DNA from: Bacteroidetes bacterium HGW-Bacteroidetes-2
GTDB taxonomy: Bacteria; Bacteroidota; Bacteroidia; Flavobacteriales; Flavobacteriaceae
Direction of reading: 5' to 3'
Length of the DNA stretch: 53,137 bases
Assembly (NCBI GenBank): GCA_002842575.1
Contig: PHDJ01000018.1
Span: 1 to 53,137, forward strand
The position numbers and the translations under genes are program-made. Under the pieces are notes generated by a model, which worked only from the letters and a program-made list of their open reading frames with translations, was not told where the DNA came from and made no database searches. Below, one piece after another: positions 8,220-16,623 of the stretch. Within the stretch, counting starts at the first letter, position 1, and each line of letters begins with the position of its first letter.

Positions 8220-9077
8220 TTATTTAATGATTAGTTTTTTAGTAGAAGTAGATTTGTTGTCAGTAACTTGAACTAAATAAATACCAGCTTTTAAAGAAGA
8301 AACATTAAGGGTATTATTGGTTAGTTGTTTTGCAAGCACTTTTTTTCCTATAACATCAAAAACAGCAACTTGAAGTGGTTGGTTATTTTTTGTTTGGATA
8401 GTAACAATGCCATTAGATGATGGGTTAGGGTACATATTAAAACCTTTCAAATCATTATCAGATACAGAAAGTGCTCTTACATAAGTGCCAAGTGGCCAAG
8501 GAGTAACAGCAGTACTGTTTGAAGTTTGATCGTCATTAACGTTTATCCCGCTAAATGTCCAGCTAGTTAAAATAAAAGCTGCGCCATCAGGGCCTGTATT
8601 GTCATTTCTATAAGCCCAGCCATCAAGATATTCCCAAGGTTGACCAGTACCGCTTAAGTTGATGTCACCAAAAGTGTCAATTACATCACCGGTAAAAACT
8701 CCTCCACCTGTATCCACAACATTTCCAAACAATTCAAGTGCGTCATCGCCATTGATAGAAGCTGATCCAGAAATAAAGTTTGGCGTGATACCAAAATAGT
8801 TTAAAAATTCAACATCTTCAGTACCTATATAAAGGTAAGTGCCAGCAGTAGCAGATCCAGAAAGTACAAACTCAATACCATCAGTACCGCCACCATTATT
8901 AGCAGAACCAAATCCATAAGTGCTTAAATCGGCAATATCATTAATTACATATATTTCAACCGCTTTAGGAAGTCCTCCAGGAAGAGGTCCATCAAAAGCT
9001 CCAGTCAAAACCATGTCTTGTGCAGAAACCCCAAAAGAGATTAAAGCAGAAAATAATAAGAAAGTAATTTTTTTCAT
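8220..9077 (-). CDS. T9SS type A sorting-domain secreted protein (lamin-tail-like)
   Basis: A 285-residue secreted protein. It has a Sec signal peptide (residues 1-19, ending FGVSA before QDM) and a central beta-rich domain with AVEIYVINDIADLSTYGFG, NGDDALELFGN and DTFGDINLSG. These segments resemble lamin-tail-like domains found in Bacteroidota surface proteins. A C-terminal type A T9SS sorting domain of about 75 residues begins FNMYPNPSSNG, includes VAVFDVIGKKV and LKAGIYLVQV, and ends in STKKLIIK. It should cross the outer membrane by the gliding-linked T9SS and then be anchored or released. Its own function is unknown. A well-spaced promoter lies upstream and a strong terminator follows, so it is a single-gene unit. 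Confidence 0.85.
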   Translation of the reverse strand: MKKITFLLFSALISFGVSAQDMVLTGAFDGPLPGGLPKAVEIYVINDIADLSTYGFGSANNGGGTDGIEFVLSGSATAGTYLYIGTEDVEFLNYFGITPNFISGSASINGDDALELFGNVVDTGGGVFTGDVIDTFGDINLSGTGQPWEYLDGWAYRNDNTGPDGAAFILTSWTFSGINVNDDQTSNSTAVTPWPLGTYVRALSVSDNDLKGFNMYPNPSSNGIVTIQTKNNQPLQVAVFDVIGKKVLAKQLTNNTLNVSSLKAGIYLVQVTDNKSTSTKKLIIK

Positions 9078-9102
9078 TTTAAGTTTGTTTAAATTTATAC
9101 TG

Positions 9103-9131
9103 CAAATATATAAAATACTTTCTCGTTCAAA
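9103..9131 (-). promoter_or_regulatory. Promoter for the T9SS protein gene
   Basis: On the minus strand, TTTG (9131-9128) is followed after 17 bases by TATATTTG (9110-9103), a full match to the Bacteroidota consensus. It lies 26 bases upstream of the start codon at 9077. Confidence 0.75.
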
Positions 9132-9290
9132 CCATTAAAGACCAATTATATAAAGCTATTAACCATAATATAATAAAAGATTATATGTTGTTACAAAAAA
9201 AATAAATATATAAAACATTGTAAACTAGATTTTTGTATATTATGTTTTTAAATATGTTACCTTAACGTTATCATTACTTAGTAGAATTAA

Positions 9291-9318
9291 TTCCAAATTA
9301 GAATATACAGTATCTTTA
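9291..9318 (+). promoter_or_regulatory. Weak promoter-like element before the response regulator gene
   Basis: TATCTTTA (9311-9318) differs from TAnnTTTG at one base, with TTC 17 bases upstream (9291-9293). No better match exists in the 270 bases between the divergent genes on this strand. Confidence 0.3.
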
Positions 9319-9349
9319 CCGTTAGAAAATCATTTCTAAATTTTTTAAA

Positions 9350-10033
9350 ATGAAAAAAAAAGAAATTAAAATATTATTGGTAGATGATGAACCAGATATA
9401 TTAGAAATTGTTGGTTACAATCTTATTTCAGAGGGTTATCAGGTAATAACTGCTGAAAATGGTTTAGAAGCAATTAAAAAAGCAAAAAAGCACCAGCCTC
9501 ATTTAATTATTTTAGATGTAATGATGCCTGAAATGGATGGCATAGAAGCATGTGAAAAACTGCGTACTATTCCTGAATTATCTGAAACTATTATTACTTT
9601 TTTAACCGCCAGAGGAGAGGATTATTCGCAAGTAGCAGGATTTGAAGCTGGAGCAGATGATTACATTACCAAGCCAATTAAACCAAAAGTATTAGTAAGC
9701 AAAGTAAAAGCACTATTAAGAAGATTTAAAGAGAGTTCATTAGATACGCCAAATGTAAACCTTGGAAACCTAATTATTAACAGGGAGGAATACAAAATTA
9801 TAAAAAATAAAAAGGAAATTGTACTTCCACGCAAAGAGTTTGAGCTTCTTTCCCTTTTGGCATCAAAACCAGGAAAAGTATTTAAACGCGAAGATATTCT
9901 AGACAAAGTTTGGGGAAATGAAGTGATTGTAGGAGGGCGAACTATAGATGTTCACATTAGAAAATTACGAGAAAAAATAGGCGATGAAAGTTTTAAAACT
10001 ATTAAAGGAGTAGGGTATAAATTTGTTGTTTAA
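9350..10033 (+). CDS. OmpR/PhoB-family response regulator
   Basis: A 227-residue DNA-binding response regulator. The receiver domain spans about residues 6-120, with the acidic pair Asp12-Asp13, phospho-acceptor Asp56 (LIILDVMMPEMDG), Thr86 and Lys108 (DDYITKPIKP). A winged-helix effector domain follows, at about 130-227, ending in IRKLREKIGDESFKTIKGVG. All key residues are present. The stop overlaps the start of the histidine kinase gene by one base (TAATG), so the two are translationally coupled and almost certainly partners. The arrangement resembles PhoB/PhoR, but no target is visible in the window. Confidence 0.95.
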   Translation: MKKKEIKILLVDDEPDILEIVGYNLISEGYQVITAENGLEAIKKAKKHQPHLIILDVMMPEMDGIEACEKLRTIPELSETIITFLTARGEDYSQVAGFEAGADDYITKPIKPKVLVSKVKALLRRFKESSLDTPNVNLGNLIINREEYKIIKNKKEIVLPRKEFELLSLLASKPGKVFKREDILDKVWGNEVIVGGRTIDVHIRKLREKIGDESFKTIKGVGYKFVV

Positions 10034-11088
10034 TGACAAAAAAAATTCAAAGAACATATTATTTTGCAGCAATAACTTCACTCTATTTGTCCGTTTTATT
10101 AACAATTATTTTCATTGGGCTTCTTTTTTTTAACCTAGACAGTATTTCAATTTTACAAGTACTTTATTCCTTTATAATCATCTATTTTATCAGTTTTGTT
10201 ATTATTCAATACCGAGTTAAAAGATTTATATTTAATCAGGTAAAAAAAATATATGACAATGTGAGTCTGTTAGACGCAACTACCCTTATCCCCAAAAACA
10301 TTACAACAGATATGGCCTCACTTACCCGTGAGGTTGAAAAATTTGCAGAGGACAGAAAATTAGAAATCGAAACCTTAAAAATCAGAGAAAATTATAGAAA
10401 AGAATTTATGGGAAATATATCTCATGAACTAAAAACACCACTTTTTACGGTCCAGGGTTACATCCTTACACTGCTAGATGGCGCAATGAAAGATAAAGCC
10501 GTTCGAAAAAAATACCTACAACGAGCAAGTAAAGGTGTAGATAGGCTAATTTACCTTGTAAAGGATCTAGATATGATTACAAAATTAGAAATGGGAGATC
10601 TAAATATTCATAAAGAAGATTTTAATATTATAGAATTAGTGCAAAATGTATTTGATTTATTAGAAATGAAAGCCACAAAAAAGAACATCTCTCTAATTTT
10701 TGATAAAGAATATACCACCTCTATTTTTGTAAATGCCGATCGGGAACGCATAGAACAAGTACTTACCAATTTAATAGTAAATTCTATAAAATATGGAAAA
10801 GAAGGAGGAACAACGGAAATAAGTATTGAGAATTTAATCAAAAATAAAGTTATTGTTCGGGTTACCGATAATGGTGAAGGAATTGCTAAGGAAAATATCA
10901 CAAGAATCTTTGAACGGTTTTTCAGAGTAGATAAAAGTGGTTCTAGACGAGAAGGAGGCTCGGGATTAGGGCTTTCTATTGTTAAGCATGTAATTGAAGC
11001 TCATAAAGAAAAAATTTATGTAGAAAGTCAGCTAAGCATTGGTTCTGAATTTTCATTCACTTTGGAAAAGGCTAAAAAAAGTAGCTAA
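10033..11088 (+). CDS. Sensor histidine kinase (PhoR-like)
   Basis: A 351-residue membrane kinase. Two N-terminal membrane helices (about residues 10-32 and 37-56) are joined by only a few residues, so there is almost no periplasmic sensor domain. A linker follows, then the dimerisation/phospho-acceptor domain with His131 in NISHELKTPLFTVQGYI. The catalytic domain has an N box (NLIVNSIKYGKEGG), a G1 box (VTDNGEGI), an F box (IFERFFRVD) and a G2 box (GGSGLGLSIVKH). It is coupled to the response regulator upstream by a one-base overlap. The missing extracytoplasmic domain suggests that it senses within the membrane or responds to a partner protein. Its last 36 bases overlap the convergent glycosyltransferase. 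Confidence 0.95.
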   Translation: MTKKIQRTYYFAAITSLYLSVLLTIIFIGLLFFNLDSISILQVLYSFIIIYFISFVIIQYRVKRFIFNQVKKIYDNVSLLDATTLIPKNITTDMASLTREVEKFAEDRKLEIETLKIRENYRKEFMGNISHELKTPLFTVQGYILTLLDGAMKDKAVRKKYLQRASKGVDRLIYLVKDLDMITKLEMGDLNIHKEDFNIIELVQNVFDLLEMKATKKNISLIFDKEYTTSIFVNADRERIEQVLTNLIVNSIKYGKEGGTTEISIENLIKNKVIVRVTDNGEGIAKENITRIFERFFRVDKSGSRREGGSGLGLSIVKHVIEAHKEKIYVESQLSIGSEFSFTLEKAKKSS

Positions 11089-12114
11089 ATCTTTTTGTTT
11101 CACCTCTTTTTTTAACCCTTTATAAAAAACTAAACTTCCTAGTTCATTTACCGAAAATTTTTCTTGTTTGCAAGAAGGAACAACCCCCAATCCTTTTAAA
11201 CGTTTTGCTAAATATTCTTGCTCAAACTGTCCAGGGGTGGGTATAAAAAATACTTTTTTTTCTAAAATAGTTAAATCCATTATAGTAGTATAACCGGAAC
11301 GAGAAATAACTAATTCACTTTCATTTATTGCTTTTTCAAGAACTTTTGACCCCATAAAATTATAGACCCTAAAATTGTCTTGAGTGTAACAATGCTGTTG
11401 TTCTTCTACTTTTCCTAAAACAAAAAGCACCTTTTTATCAATGTTATGTAATTCAAGCATCAACTTTTCTTCTAAATACGAGCGCTGTGGCTCCGGACCA
11501 GATAGTAAAACTAAAATATCATATTTTTTTTTCAGAGATTTTTTTTTCATCCTGCTTAGTGGCCCAATGTAGGTAACATTAGATGGCACTTCCTCAGGAT
11601 GACCCAGTTTTCCGCTTAGATTTCCAATGCCCTCAACATCAGGCACCCAGCAAGCATCATACTTTTTAATGATATCCAAATGTATTTTTGTGCTCAACCA
11701 AGTTGTATTTCCAGTAAGAACATTTAACTGATGGGTAATAAAAACAGAAGGAACCTTTTTACTTCGCACCCCCAAACGATTGTCAGAAATAATGCCCTGA
11801 ATTTTACCTGCAACTACTAACTCCTTTACTATTTTTTTTTCTTTTTTAATAGCCTTTATCATTTTAGGGCTGTCAAAAAGTAATTTCCATTTAAAAGCTT
11901 TTGCGTTTTTTGCATAAGTAATTTGGTAAGAAGGTAATTCTATATGATTTAAATCTGGAAATTCCTTCTTAAGAAGCTCTAATGCAGAACCATCAGATGC
12001 TAAGAGAGGAATGTAATCATTTTTTAATAAAGCTTCAATAATTGGAATGCATCGTGTAGCGTGACCCAAACCCCAGTTTAATGGCGCAACTAAAATTGTT
12101 TTCTGATTTTGCAT
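11053..12114 (-). CDS. MurG-like (GT28-type) glycosyltransferase
   Basis: A 353-residue predicted glycosyltransferase of GT-B fold. The N-terminus has LVAPLNWGLGHATRCIPII, the glycine/histidine loop typical of MurG-like enzymes. The C-terminal half has LVLLSGPEPQRS, an ELVISRSGYTTIMDL segment and FIPTPGQFEQEYLA, which form the usual UDP-sugar and acceptor region. Proteins of this type are common in Bacteroidota, often annotated only as glycosyltransferase, and the sugar and acceptor are unknown. No signal peptide is present, so it is cytosolic or peripheral at the inner membrane. Its 3' end overlaps the kinase gene by 36 bases, and it is divergent from trmB. Confidence 0.8.
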   Translation of the reverse strand: MQNQKTILVAPLNWGLGHATRCIPIIEALLKNDYIPLLASDGSALELLKKEFPDLNHIELPSYQITYAKNAKAFKWKLLFDSPKMIKAIKKEKKIVKELVVAGKIQGIISDNRLGVRSKKVPSVFITHQLNVLTGNTTWLSTKIHLDIIKKYDACWVPDVEGIGNLSGKLGHPEEVPSNVTYIGPLSRMKKKSLKKKYDILVLLSGPEPQRSYLEEKLMLELHNIDKKVLFVLGKVEEQQHCYTQDNFRVYNFMGSKVLEKAINESELVISRSGYTTIMDLTILEKKVFFIPTPGQFEQEYLAKRLKGLGVVPSCKQEKFSVNELGSLVFYKGLKKEVKQKDLATFFSLFQSE

Positions 12115-12133
12115 AAAACAAAGGTAATCATAA

Positions 12134-12163
12134 TTGGAACTGATTCATATTTCCTTAATTTTG
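12134..12163 (+). promoter_or_regulatory. Promoter for trmB
   Basis: TTG (12134-12136), a 19-base spacer and TAATTTTG (12156-12163), a full consensus match 21 bases upstream of the GTG start. Confidence 0.75.
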
Positions 12164-12184
12164 CCAAAACCTTAAATTATTGTT

Positions 12185-12859
12185 GTGGGAAGCAAAAACA
12201 AACAAAAACGATTTAAAGAAAACGAAACATTTTTAAATGTACTTCAGCCAAAAAGAGAAGAGCTTGTGGATGCTATTTTTCCTTTAAAAGGATATTGGGG
12301 AAAAGATTTTTTTAAAAACAATAATCCGATAGTTTTAGAACTAGGATGCGGCAAAGGAGAATATACCGTAAGTTTAGCTCAGAATAACCCAAATAAAAAT
12401 TTTATAGGGATTGATATCAAAGGAGCCAGGTTTTGGCGGGGAGCTAAAACAGCGATTGAAGAAAATTTGTCCAATGTTGCTTTTATACGAGCACAAATAG
12501 AGTTGCTTGAATATGTTTTTGCCGATAATGAAATCTCTGAAATATGGATTACTTTTCCTGACCCTCAAATTAAATATAAAAGAACCAAACATAGGCTTAC
12601 TAATGAATCCTTTTTAGAAACCTACAAAAAAGTGCTTATACCAGAAGGCATAGTGCATCTTAAAACCGATAGCGAATTTTTGCACGGATATACCTTAGGC
12701 CTTTTACACGGTCTAAATAAAGAAATTTTGTACGCACATCACGATGTGTATGGCAATGACTATTCACCAAAAGAAGTAATAGGCATCCAGACATTTTATG
12801 AAAAACAATATCTAGAAGTAAGTAAAAAAATAACATACATTCAATTTAAAATAAGTTAA
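12185..12859 (+). CDS. trmB: tRNA (guanine46-N7)-methyltransferase
   Basis: A 224-residue SAM-dependent methyltransferase that makes m7G46 in the tRNA variable loop. The SAM motif is VLELGCGKGEYT, followed by FIGIDIKGARFWRGAKTA and the family signature IWITFPDPQIKYKRTKHRL. Length is normal. The start codon is GTG: the protein begins (M)GSKNKQKRFKENETF, which matches flavobacterial TrmB N-termini as I recall them, no in-frame ATG is nearby, and a consensus promoter ends 21 bases upstream. A perfect 24-bp palindrome spans the stop codon. Confidence 0.93.
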   Translation: MGSKNKQKRFKENETFLNVLQPKREELVDAIFPLKGYWGKDFFKNNNPIVLELGCGKGEYTVSLAQNNPNKNFIGIDIKGARFWRGAKTAIEENLSNVAFIRAQIELLEYVFADNEISEIWITFPDPQIKYKRTKHRLTNESFLETYKKVLIPEGIVHLKTDSEFLHGYTLGLLHGLNKEILYAHHDVYGNDYSPKEVIGIQTFYEKQYLEVSKKITYIQFKIS

Positions 12860-12869
12860 CTTATTTTAA
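12846..12869. repeat. Perfect 24-bp palindrome over the trmB stop codon
   Basis: TTAAAATAAGTT (12846-12857) is followed at once by its reverse complement (12858-12869). It is AT-rich and without a loop, so it is weak as a terminator and could instead be a protein-binding site for the lysE-type gene starting at 12896. Confidence 0.6.
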
Positions 12870-12895
12870 GTATATTCACTTCATAAAAGATATTA

Positions 12896-13525
12896 ATGGA
12901 TGTTTTCTTCTATTTTTTATTTGGATTTACGGTAGCCCTCATTGGTGTAATTCCTCCCGGACTGCTAAACTTAACAGCCGCAAAAATAACGGTACAAGAA
13001 AATAGAAGAAATGCATTTCTATTTTCTTTAGGAGTTGTTTTAGTTGTAGGTGTTCAAACCTATCTTTCCTTATTGTTTGCAAGATATTTAGATTTGCGCC
13101 CAGAACTCATTAAATTACTTCAAAATGTGGCACTTGGCATTTTTATATGTATTAGCATCTATTTTTTATGTATTGCAAAAGACACCAGACTTATTAAAGA
13201 GCAGGAAGTCTATAAATCTAAAAAAAGCCGTTTTTTTTTAGGAATTTTTCTTTCTGCCATTAACCTTTTTCCATTGCCATATTGGGTGTATATGAGTATT
13301 ACTTTTTCCTCCTTTGGTTGGTTTAATTTTACAAAAACATTTATTACCATGTGTGTCATAGGCTCCATTATTGGCACATTGTTGATGTTGATTCTTTACG
13401 CACAATTTTTTAATTATGCAAAAGCCAAACACAAAGAGTTTCCTGTGAATATGAACTACATTGTAGGAGGCATTACAGGTGTTATTTCGGTGCTTACTAT
13501 AATCAAAATTTTAAACGATTTGTAA
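12896..13525 (+). CDS. LysE-family transporter
   Basis: A 209-residue inner-membrane protein with about six predicted helices. The N-terminus FTVALIGVIPPGLLNLTAA carries the glycine/proline-rich first helix of the LysE/RhtB amino-acid exporter superfamily. A second hydrophobic block, FLGIFLSAINLFPLPYWV, lies near residue 115. The substrate cannot be told from sequence. Its stop overlaps the start of the alkyltransferase-like gene by one base (TAATG), which shows translational coupling, although no functional link between the two families is known to me. Confidence 0.8.
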   Translation: MDVFFYFLFGFTVALIGVIPPGLLNLTAAKITVQENRRNAFLFSLGVVLVVGVQTYLSLLFARYLDLRPELIKLLQNVALGIFICISIYFLCIAKDTRLIKEQEVYKSKKSRFFLGIFLSAINLFPLPYWVYMSITFSSFGWFNFTKTFITMCVIGSIIGTLLMLILYAQFFNYAKAKHKEFPVNMNYIVGGITGVISVLTIIKILNDL

Positions 13526-13854
13526 TGCATGATTTGGAAACAAGTTTTTTTGAAAAAGTATATGCTTTAGCCCGTCAAATTCCTTTTGGAAGGGTTACCA
13601 CTTACGGCGCTATAGCAAAACACATAGGAGCTTCGGGCAGTGCCAGAATGGTAGGTTGGGCAATGAACGCTTCCCATAGCAACCCAGATATACCTGCCCA
13701 TAGAGTGGTAAATCGTAAAGGATTACTTACCGGAAAACACCATTTTGAAGGAACAAACTTAATGCAGCAACTACTAGAAAATGAAGGAATAAAAGTAATT
13801 GATAATCAAATTCAGGACTTTGAAAAATATTTCTGGGAACCCAGCACTAACTAA
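13525..13854 (+). CDS. Alkyltransferase-like protein (MGMT family, no catalytic cysteine)
   Basis: A 109-residue protein matching the DNA-binding domain of O6-alkylguanine-DNA alkyltransferases (VYALARQIPFGRVTTYGAIA, residues 12-31, and the helix-turn-helix region GSARMVGWAMNAS). The active-site PCHR motif is PAHR at 57-60, so it cannot accept an alkyl group. This is the hallmark of alkyltransferase-like (ATL) proteins, which bind O6-alkylguanine lesions, flip the base and hand the damage to nucleotide excision repair. It overlaps the LysE-type gene by one base and is read from the same transcript. Confidence 0.88.
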   Translation: MHDLETSFFEKVYALARQIPFGRVTTYGAIAKHIGASGSARMVGWAMNASHSNPDIPAHRVVNRKGLLTGKHHFEGTNLMQQLLENEGIKVIDNQIQDFEKYFWEPSTN

Positions 13855-13946
13855 AAATCCAACCCTTTATATTTATTAAATTTTAAAAGTGAAGAGCAAA
13901 AAGACATTTATTTTTATTAAACACTAATAAACACAGAAAACTTTGC

Positions 13947-14031
13947 TAATCATTTCCTTTTAAAGAGTTGGAAGTAGCATAATCATTTCCTTTCAACTAC
14001 TTCCTAATATTAAGTTTTCCTTGTATATTTG
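13947..14031 (+). promoter_or_regulatory. Leader of mrp with 14-bp direct repeats, inverted repeat and -7 box
   Basis: TAATCATTTCCTTT occurs at 13947-13960 and again at 13980-13993. GGAAGTAG (13970-13977) has its reverse complement at 13997-14004. TATATTTG (14024-14031) is a consensus -7 box 40 bases before the mrp start. No TTG is correctly spaced; TTC at 14001-14003 is the nearest. Confidence 0.45.
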
Positions 14032-14071
14032 CACTTTAGAATTATTCTAATTAAGCGATTAAAAATGAAGT

Positions 14072-15199
14072 ATGAAAATAGATAAAAAAGACATCCTAGC
14101 CGCTTTAGAAACCATTTCCATTTCTGGTGAAGGAAAAAACATGGTAGAAAGCGGTACTATTCAAAATGTAGTAACTTTTGCTGATGAAGTCATTGTAGAT
14201 ATGGTTCTTACCACTCCTGCTTTACACATAAAAAAACGTGCAGAAGCAGATGTTATAAAAGTCATTCAAGAAAAGGTATACAACAAAGCAATAGTAAAAG
14301 TAAACATTAAAATAGAAGCTCCTGACAAACCAAAAATAAAAGGAAATTCCATTCCCGGAATGCACAATATTGTTGCCATAGCCTCTGGAAAGGGGGGTGT
14401 TGGGAAATCTACAATTACTGCAAACATAGCGGTAACACTAGCCAAAATGGGCTTTAAAGTTGGCATCTTAGATGCTGATATTTATGGGCCATCTATTCCC
14501 ATTATGTTTGATGTAGCGTTAGAGCGCCCACTTTCTGTGATGGTAGATGGAAAATCTAAAATGAAACCAGTAGAAAACTACGGTGTGAAAGTGCTTTCCA
14601 TAGGGTTTTTTACACAACCAAATCAGGCAGTTATCTGGCGAGGACCAATGGCGGCTAAAGCACTCAATCAGCTGGTTTTTGATGCCGCCTGGGGCGAATT
14701 AGACTTTTTATTAATAGACCTTCCACCCGGCACAGGAGACATTCATCTTTCGTTAATGCAAGCGTTGCCTATTACAGGAGCAGTTGTAGTAAGCACTCCA
14801 CAAACCATAGCCTTAGCAGATGCCAGAAAAGGGGTTGCTATGTTTCAACAAGAAAGTATTGATGTACCAGTTTTAGGTATTGTAGAAAATATGGCCTATT
14901 TCATACCAGAAGAATTACCTGATAACAAATACTATATCTTTGGAAAAGAAGGAGCAAGAAACCTTGCCGAAGATTTAGAAATTCCTTTTTTAGGAGAAAT
15001 CCCATTAGTACAAAGCATTCGTGAGGCAAGTGATGCCGGAAGACCAGCGGCACTTCAAACAGGAACATTATTAGAGAAAGCTTTTGAGGTTTTAACCCAA
15101 AATGTAGTACAACAAACGGTAAACCGAAACGAAAATCTTCCGCCTACGCAAGCCATACAAATAACAACCATGGCTGGATGCAGCGCTGTAAAAAAATAG
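14072..15199 (+). CDS. mrp: Mrp/NBP35-family Fe-S cluster carrier ATPase
   Basis: A 375-residue P-loop ATPase that carries and delivers iron-sulfur clusters in the cytosol. The N-terminus (about 1-90) is a MIP18/DUF59-type domain. The deviant Walker A motif ASGKGGVGKST is at residues 104-114, followed by ILDADIYGPSIPIMF and LLIDLPPGTGDIHLS (Walker B region). The C-terminus ends GCSAVKK; the paired cysteines usual in Mrp proteins are not evident. A gene for a NifU-like Fe-S scaffold follows after 3 bases, and a ferredoxin reductase and ferredoxin lie further downstream, which supports a role in Fe-S metabolism. Confidence 0.92.
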   Translation: MKIDKKDILAALETISISGEGKNMVESGTIQNVVTFADEVIVDMVLTTPALHIKKRAEADVIKVIQEKVYNKAIVKVNIKIEAPDKPKIKGNSIPGMHNIVAIASGKGGVGKSTITANIAVTLAKMGFKVGILDADIYGPSIPIMFDVALERPLSVMVDGKSKMKPVENYGVKVLSIGFFTQPNQAVIWRGPMAAKALNQLVFDAAWGELDFLLIDLPPGTGDIHLSLMQALPITGAVVVSTPQTIALADARKGVAMFQQESIDVPVLGIVENMAYFIPEELPDNKYYIFGKEGARNLAEDLEIPFLGEIPLVQSIREASDAGRPAALQTGTLLEKAFEVLTQNVVQQTVNRNENLPPTQAIQITTMAGCSAVKK

Positions 15200-15202
15200 T
15201 AT

Positions 15203-15451
15203 ATGACAGGAGAAGAATTAAGATTGAATATAGAAAAAGCATTAGAAGAAATTCGCCCATTTTTACAAAGTGATGGTGGAGATATTAAGCTTGTTTCCAT
15301 AGAAAATGACAATCAAGTTACCGTGCAATTACAAGGTGCTTGTGTAGGCTGTAGCGTTAATCAAATGACCCTAAAAAGTGGTGTAGAAATGACCATTAAA
15401 AAATATGCACCCCAAATTGAGAAAGTAATAAACTTAGGAGCCCATAACTGA
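15203..15451 (+). CDS. NifU C-terminal domain protein (Fe-S scaffold/carrier)
   Basis: An 82-residue protein consisting of the NifU C-terminal domain alone. It has the segment IRPFLQSDGGDIKLVSI (residues 17-33) and the cluster-binding Cys47-x-x-Cys50 in GACVGCSVNQMTL. Single-domain Nfu proteins assemble or transfer 4Fe-4S clusters. It starts 3 bases after mrp and is surely cotranscribed with it. Translational coupling is likely. Confidence 0.92.
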   Translation: MTGEELRLNIEKALEEIRPFLQSDGGDIKLVSIENDNQVTVQLQGACVGCSVNQMTLKSGVEMTIKKYAPQIEKVINLGAHN

Positions 15452-15483
15452 TATAAATCAGGTCAATTCAAACAAGATTTTTT

Positions 15484-15491
15484 TAATTTTG
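15484..15491 (+). promoter_or_regulatory. TAnnTTTG box before the ferredoxin reductase gene
   Basis: TAATTTTG lies 28 bases before the ATG at 15520. It abuts a possible TTG start at 15493, which therefore cannot be used from this promoter. Confidence 0.5.
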
Positions 15492-15519
15492 CTTGATTTT
15501 TTTAAATAGAACCCTATCG

Positions 15520-16578
15520 ATGATTAAAACCGATATATTAATAATAGGCGCAGGTCCTACGGGACTTTTTGCTGTTTTTGAAGCAGGATTATTAAAGCTA
15601 AAATGCCATCTCATTGATGCACTTCCTCAACCCGGTGGCCAATGTTCTGAAATTTACCCTAAAAAACCAATTTATGATATTCCTGGATTTCCAGAAGTTC
15701 TTGCTGGGGATTTAGTGAATAATTTGATGGAACAAATTAAACCATTTCAGCCTGGTTTTACCCTTGGAGAACGAGCAGAAACCATTGAAAAATTAGAAGA
15801 TGGCACTTTTGTAGTTATCACTAATAAAGGCACTAGGCACCATGCTCCAGTTGTTGCTATTGCTGGCGGACTAGGCAGTTTTGAGCCAAGAAAGCCCCTT
15901 ATTCCCAACATTCAGCAGTTTGAAGATAGAGGCGTGGAATACATTATCAGAAATCCAGAAATCTATAGAAATAAAAGAGTTGTACTTGCCGGAGGTGGCG
16001 ACTCTGCATTAGATTGGAGTGTTTTTCTTTCTAATATTGCATCAGAAGTAACTTTAATTCACAGAAGAAACGAATTTCGTGGTGCTTTAGATTCTGTTGA
16101 AAAAGTACAAGAACTTAAAAAATTAGGTAAAATTAACTTAATTACCCCCGCAGAAGTCATCGGCCTTCGTGGAATAAATCATTTAGATAGTATTCTTATT
16201 CAACATGGGGAAACACAAACCGAAGAAATTATAGCAACAGATCATTTTATTCCGCTTTTTGGTCTTTCGCCAAAATTAGGGCCAATAGCCGATTGGGGTT
16301 TAGAAATTGAAAAAAACGCTATAAAAGTCGATAATAGATTAGATTATCAAACTAACATACCCGGTATTTATGCCATTGGCGATGTAAATACATATCCCGG
16401 AAAACTCAAACTTATCCTTTGTGGTTTCCACGAAGCAACTTTAATGTGTCAAAGTGCTTACCAACGTATTTTTCCTGATAAAAGATATGTTATGAAATAT
16501 ACAACAGTAGGGGGTATAGATGGTTTTGACGGAAGCAGAAAGGAAGCGCCAAAAGCAGTAATTAAATCTATTAACTAA
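15520..16578 (+). CDS. Ferredoxin-NADP reductase, thioredoxin-reductase type
   Basis: A flavoprotein of about 352 residues. It has an N-terminal FAD-binding motif, ILIIGAGPTGLFAVFEAG, and a second dinucleotide-binding motif, RVVLAGGGDSALDWSVFL, for NAD(P)H. A C-terminal FAD contact, GIYAIGDVNTYPGKLKLI, follows. It lacks the CxxC redox pair of thioredoxin reductases, which fits the TrxR-like ferredoxin/flavodoxin-NADP+ reductases. The neighbouring 2Fe-2S ferredoxin gene, 45 bases downstream, is the obvious electron partner. I chose the ATG at 15520 over a TTG at 15493 because the consensus -7 box directly precedes that TTG. Confidence 0.88.
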   Translation: MIKTDILIIGAGPTGLFAVFEAGLLKLKCHLIDALPQPGGQCSEIYPKKPIYDIPGFPEVLAGDLVNNLMEQIKPFQPGFTLGERAETIEKLEDGTFVVITNKGTRHHAPVVAIAGGLGSFEPRKPLIPNIQQFEDRGVEYIIRNPEIYRNKRVVLAGGGDSALDWSVFLSNIASEVTLIHRRNEFRGALDSVEKVQELKKLGKINLITPAEVIGLRGINHLDSILIQHGETQTEEIIATDHFIPLFGLSPKLGPIADWGLEIEKNAIKVDNRLDYQTNIPGIYAIGDVNTYPGKLKLILCGFHEATLMCQSAYQRIFPDKRYVMKYTTVGGIDGFDGSRKEAPKAVIKSIN

Positions 16579-16623
16579 GTTGTTTATTAATTCTTTAAAA
16601 AGAGGGAGTGAAATATATAAACT

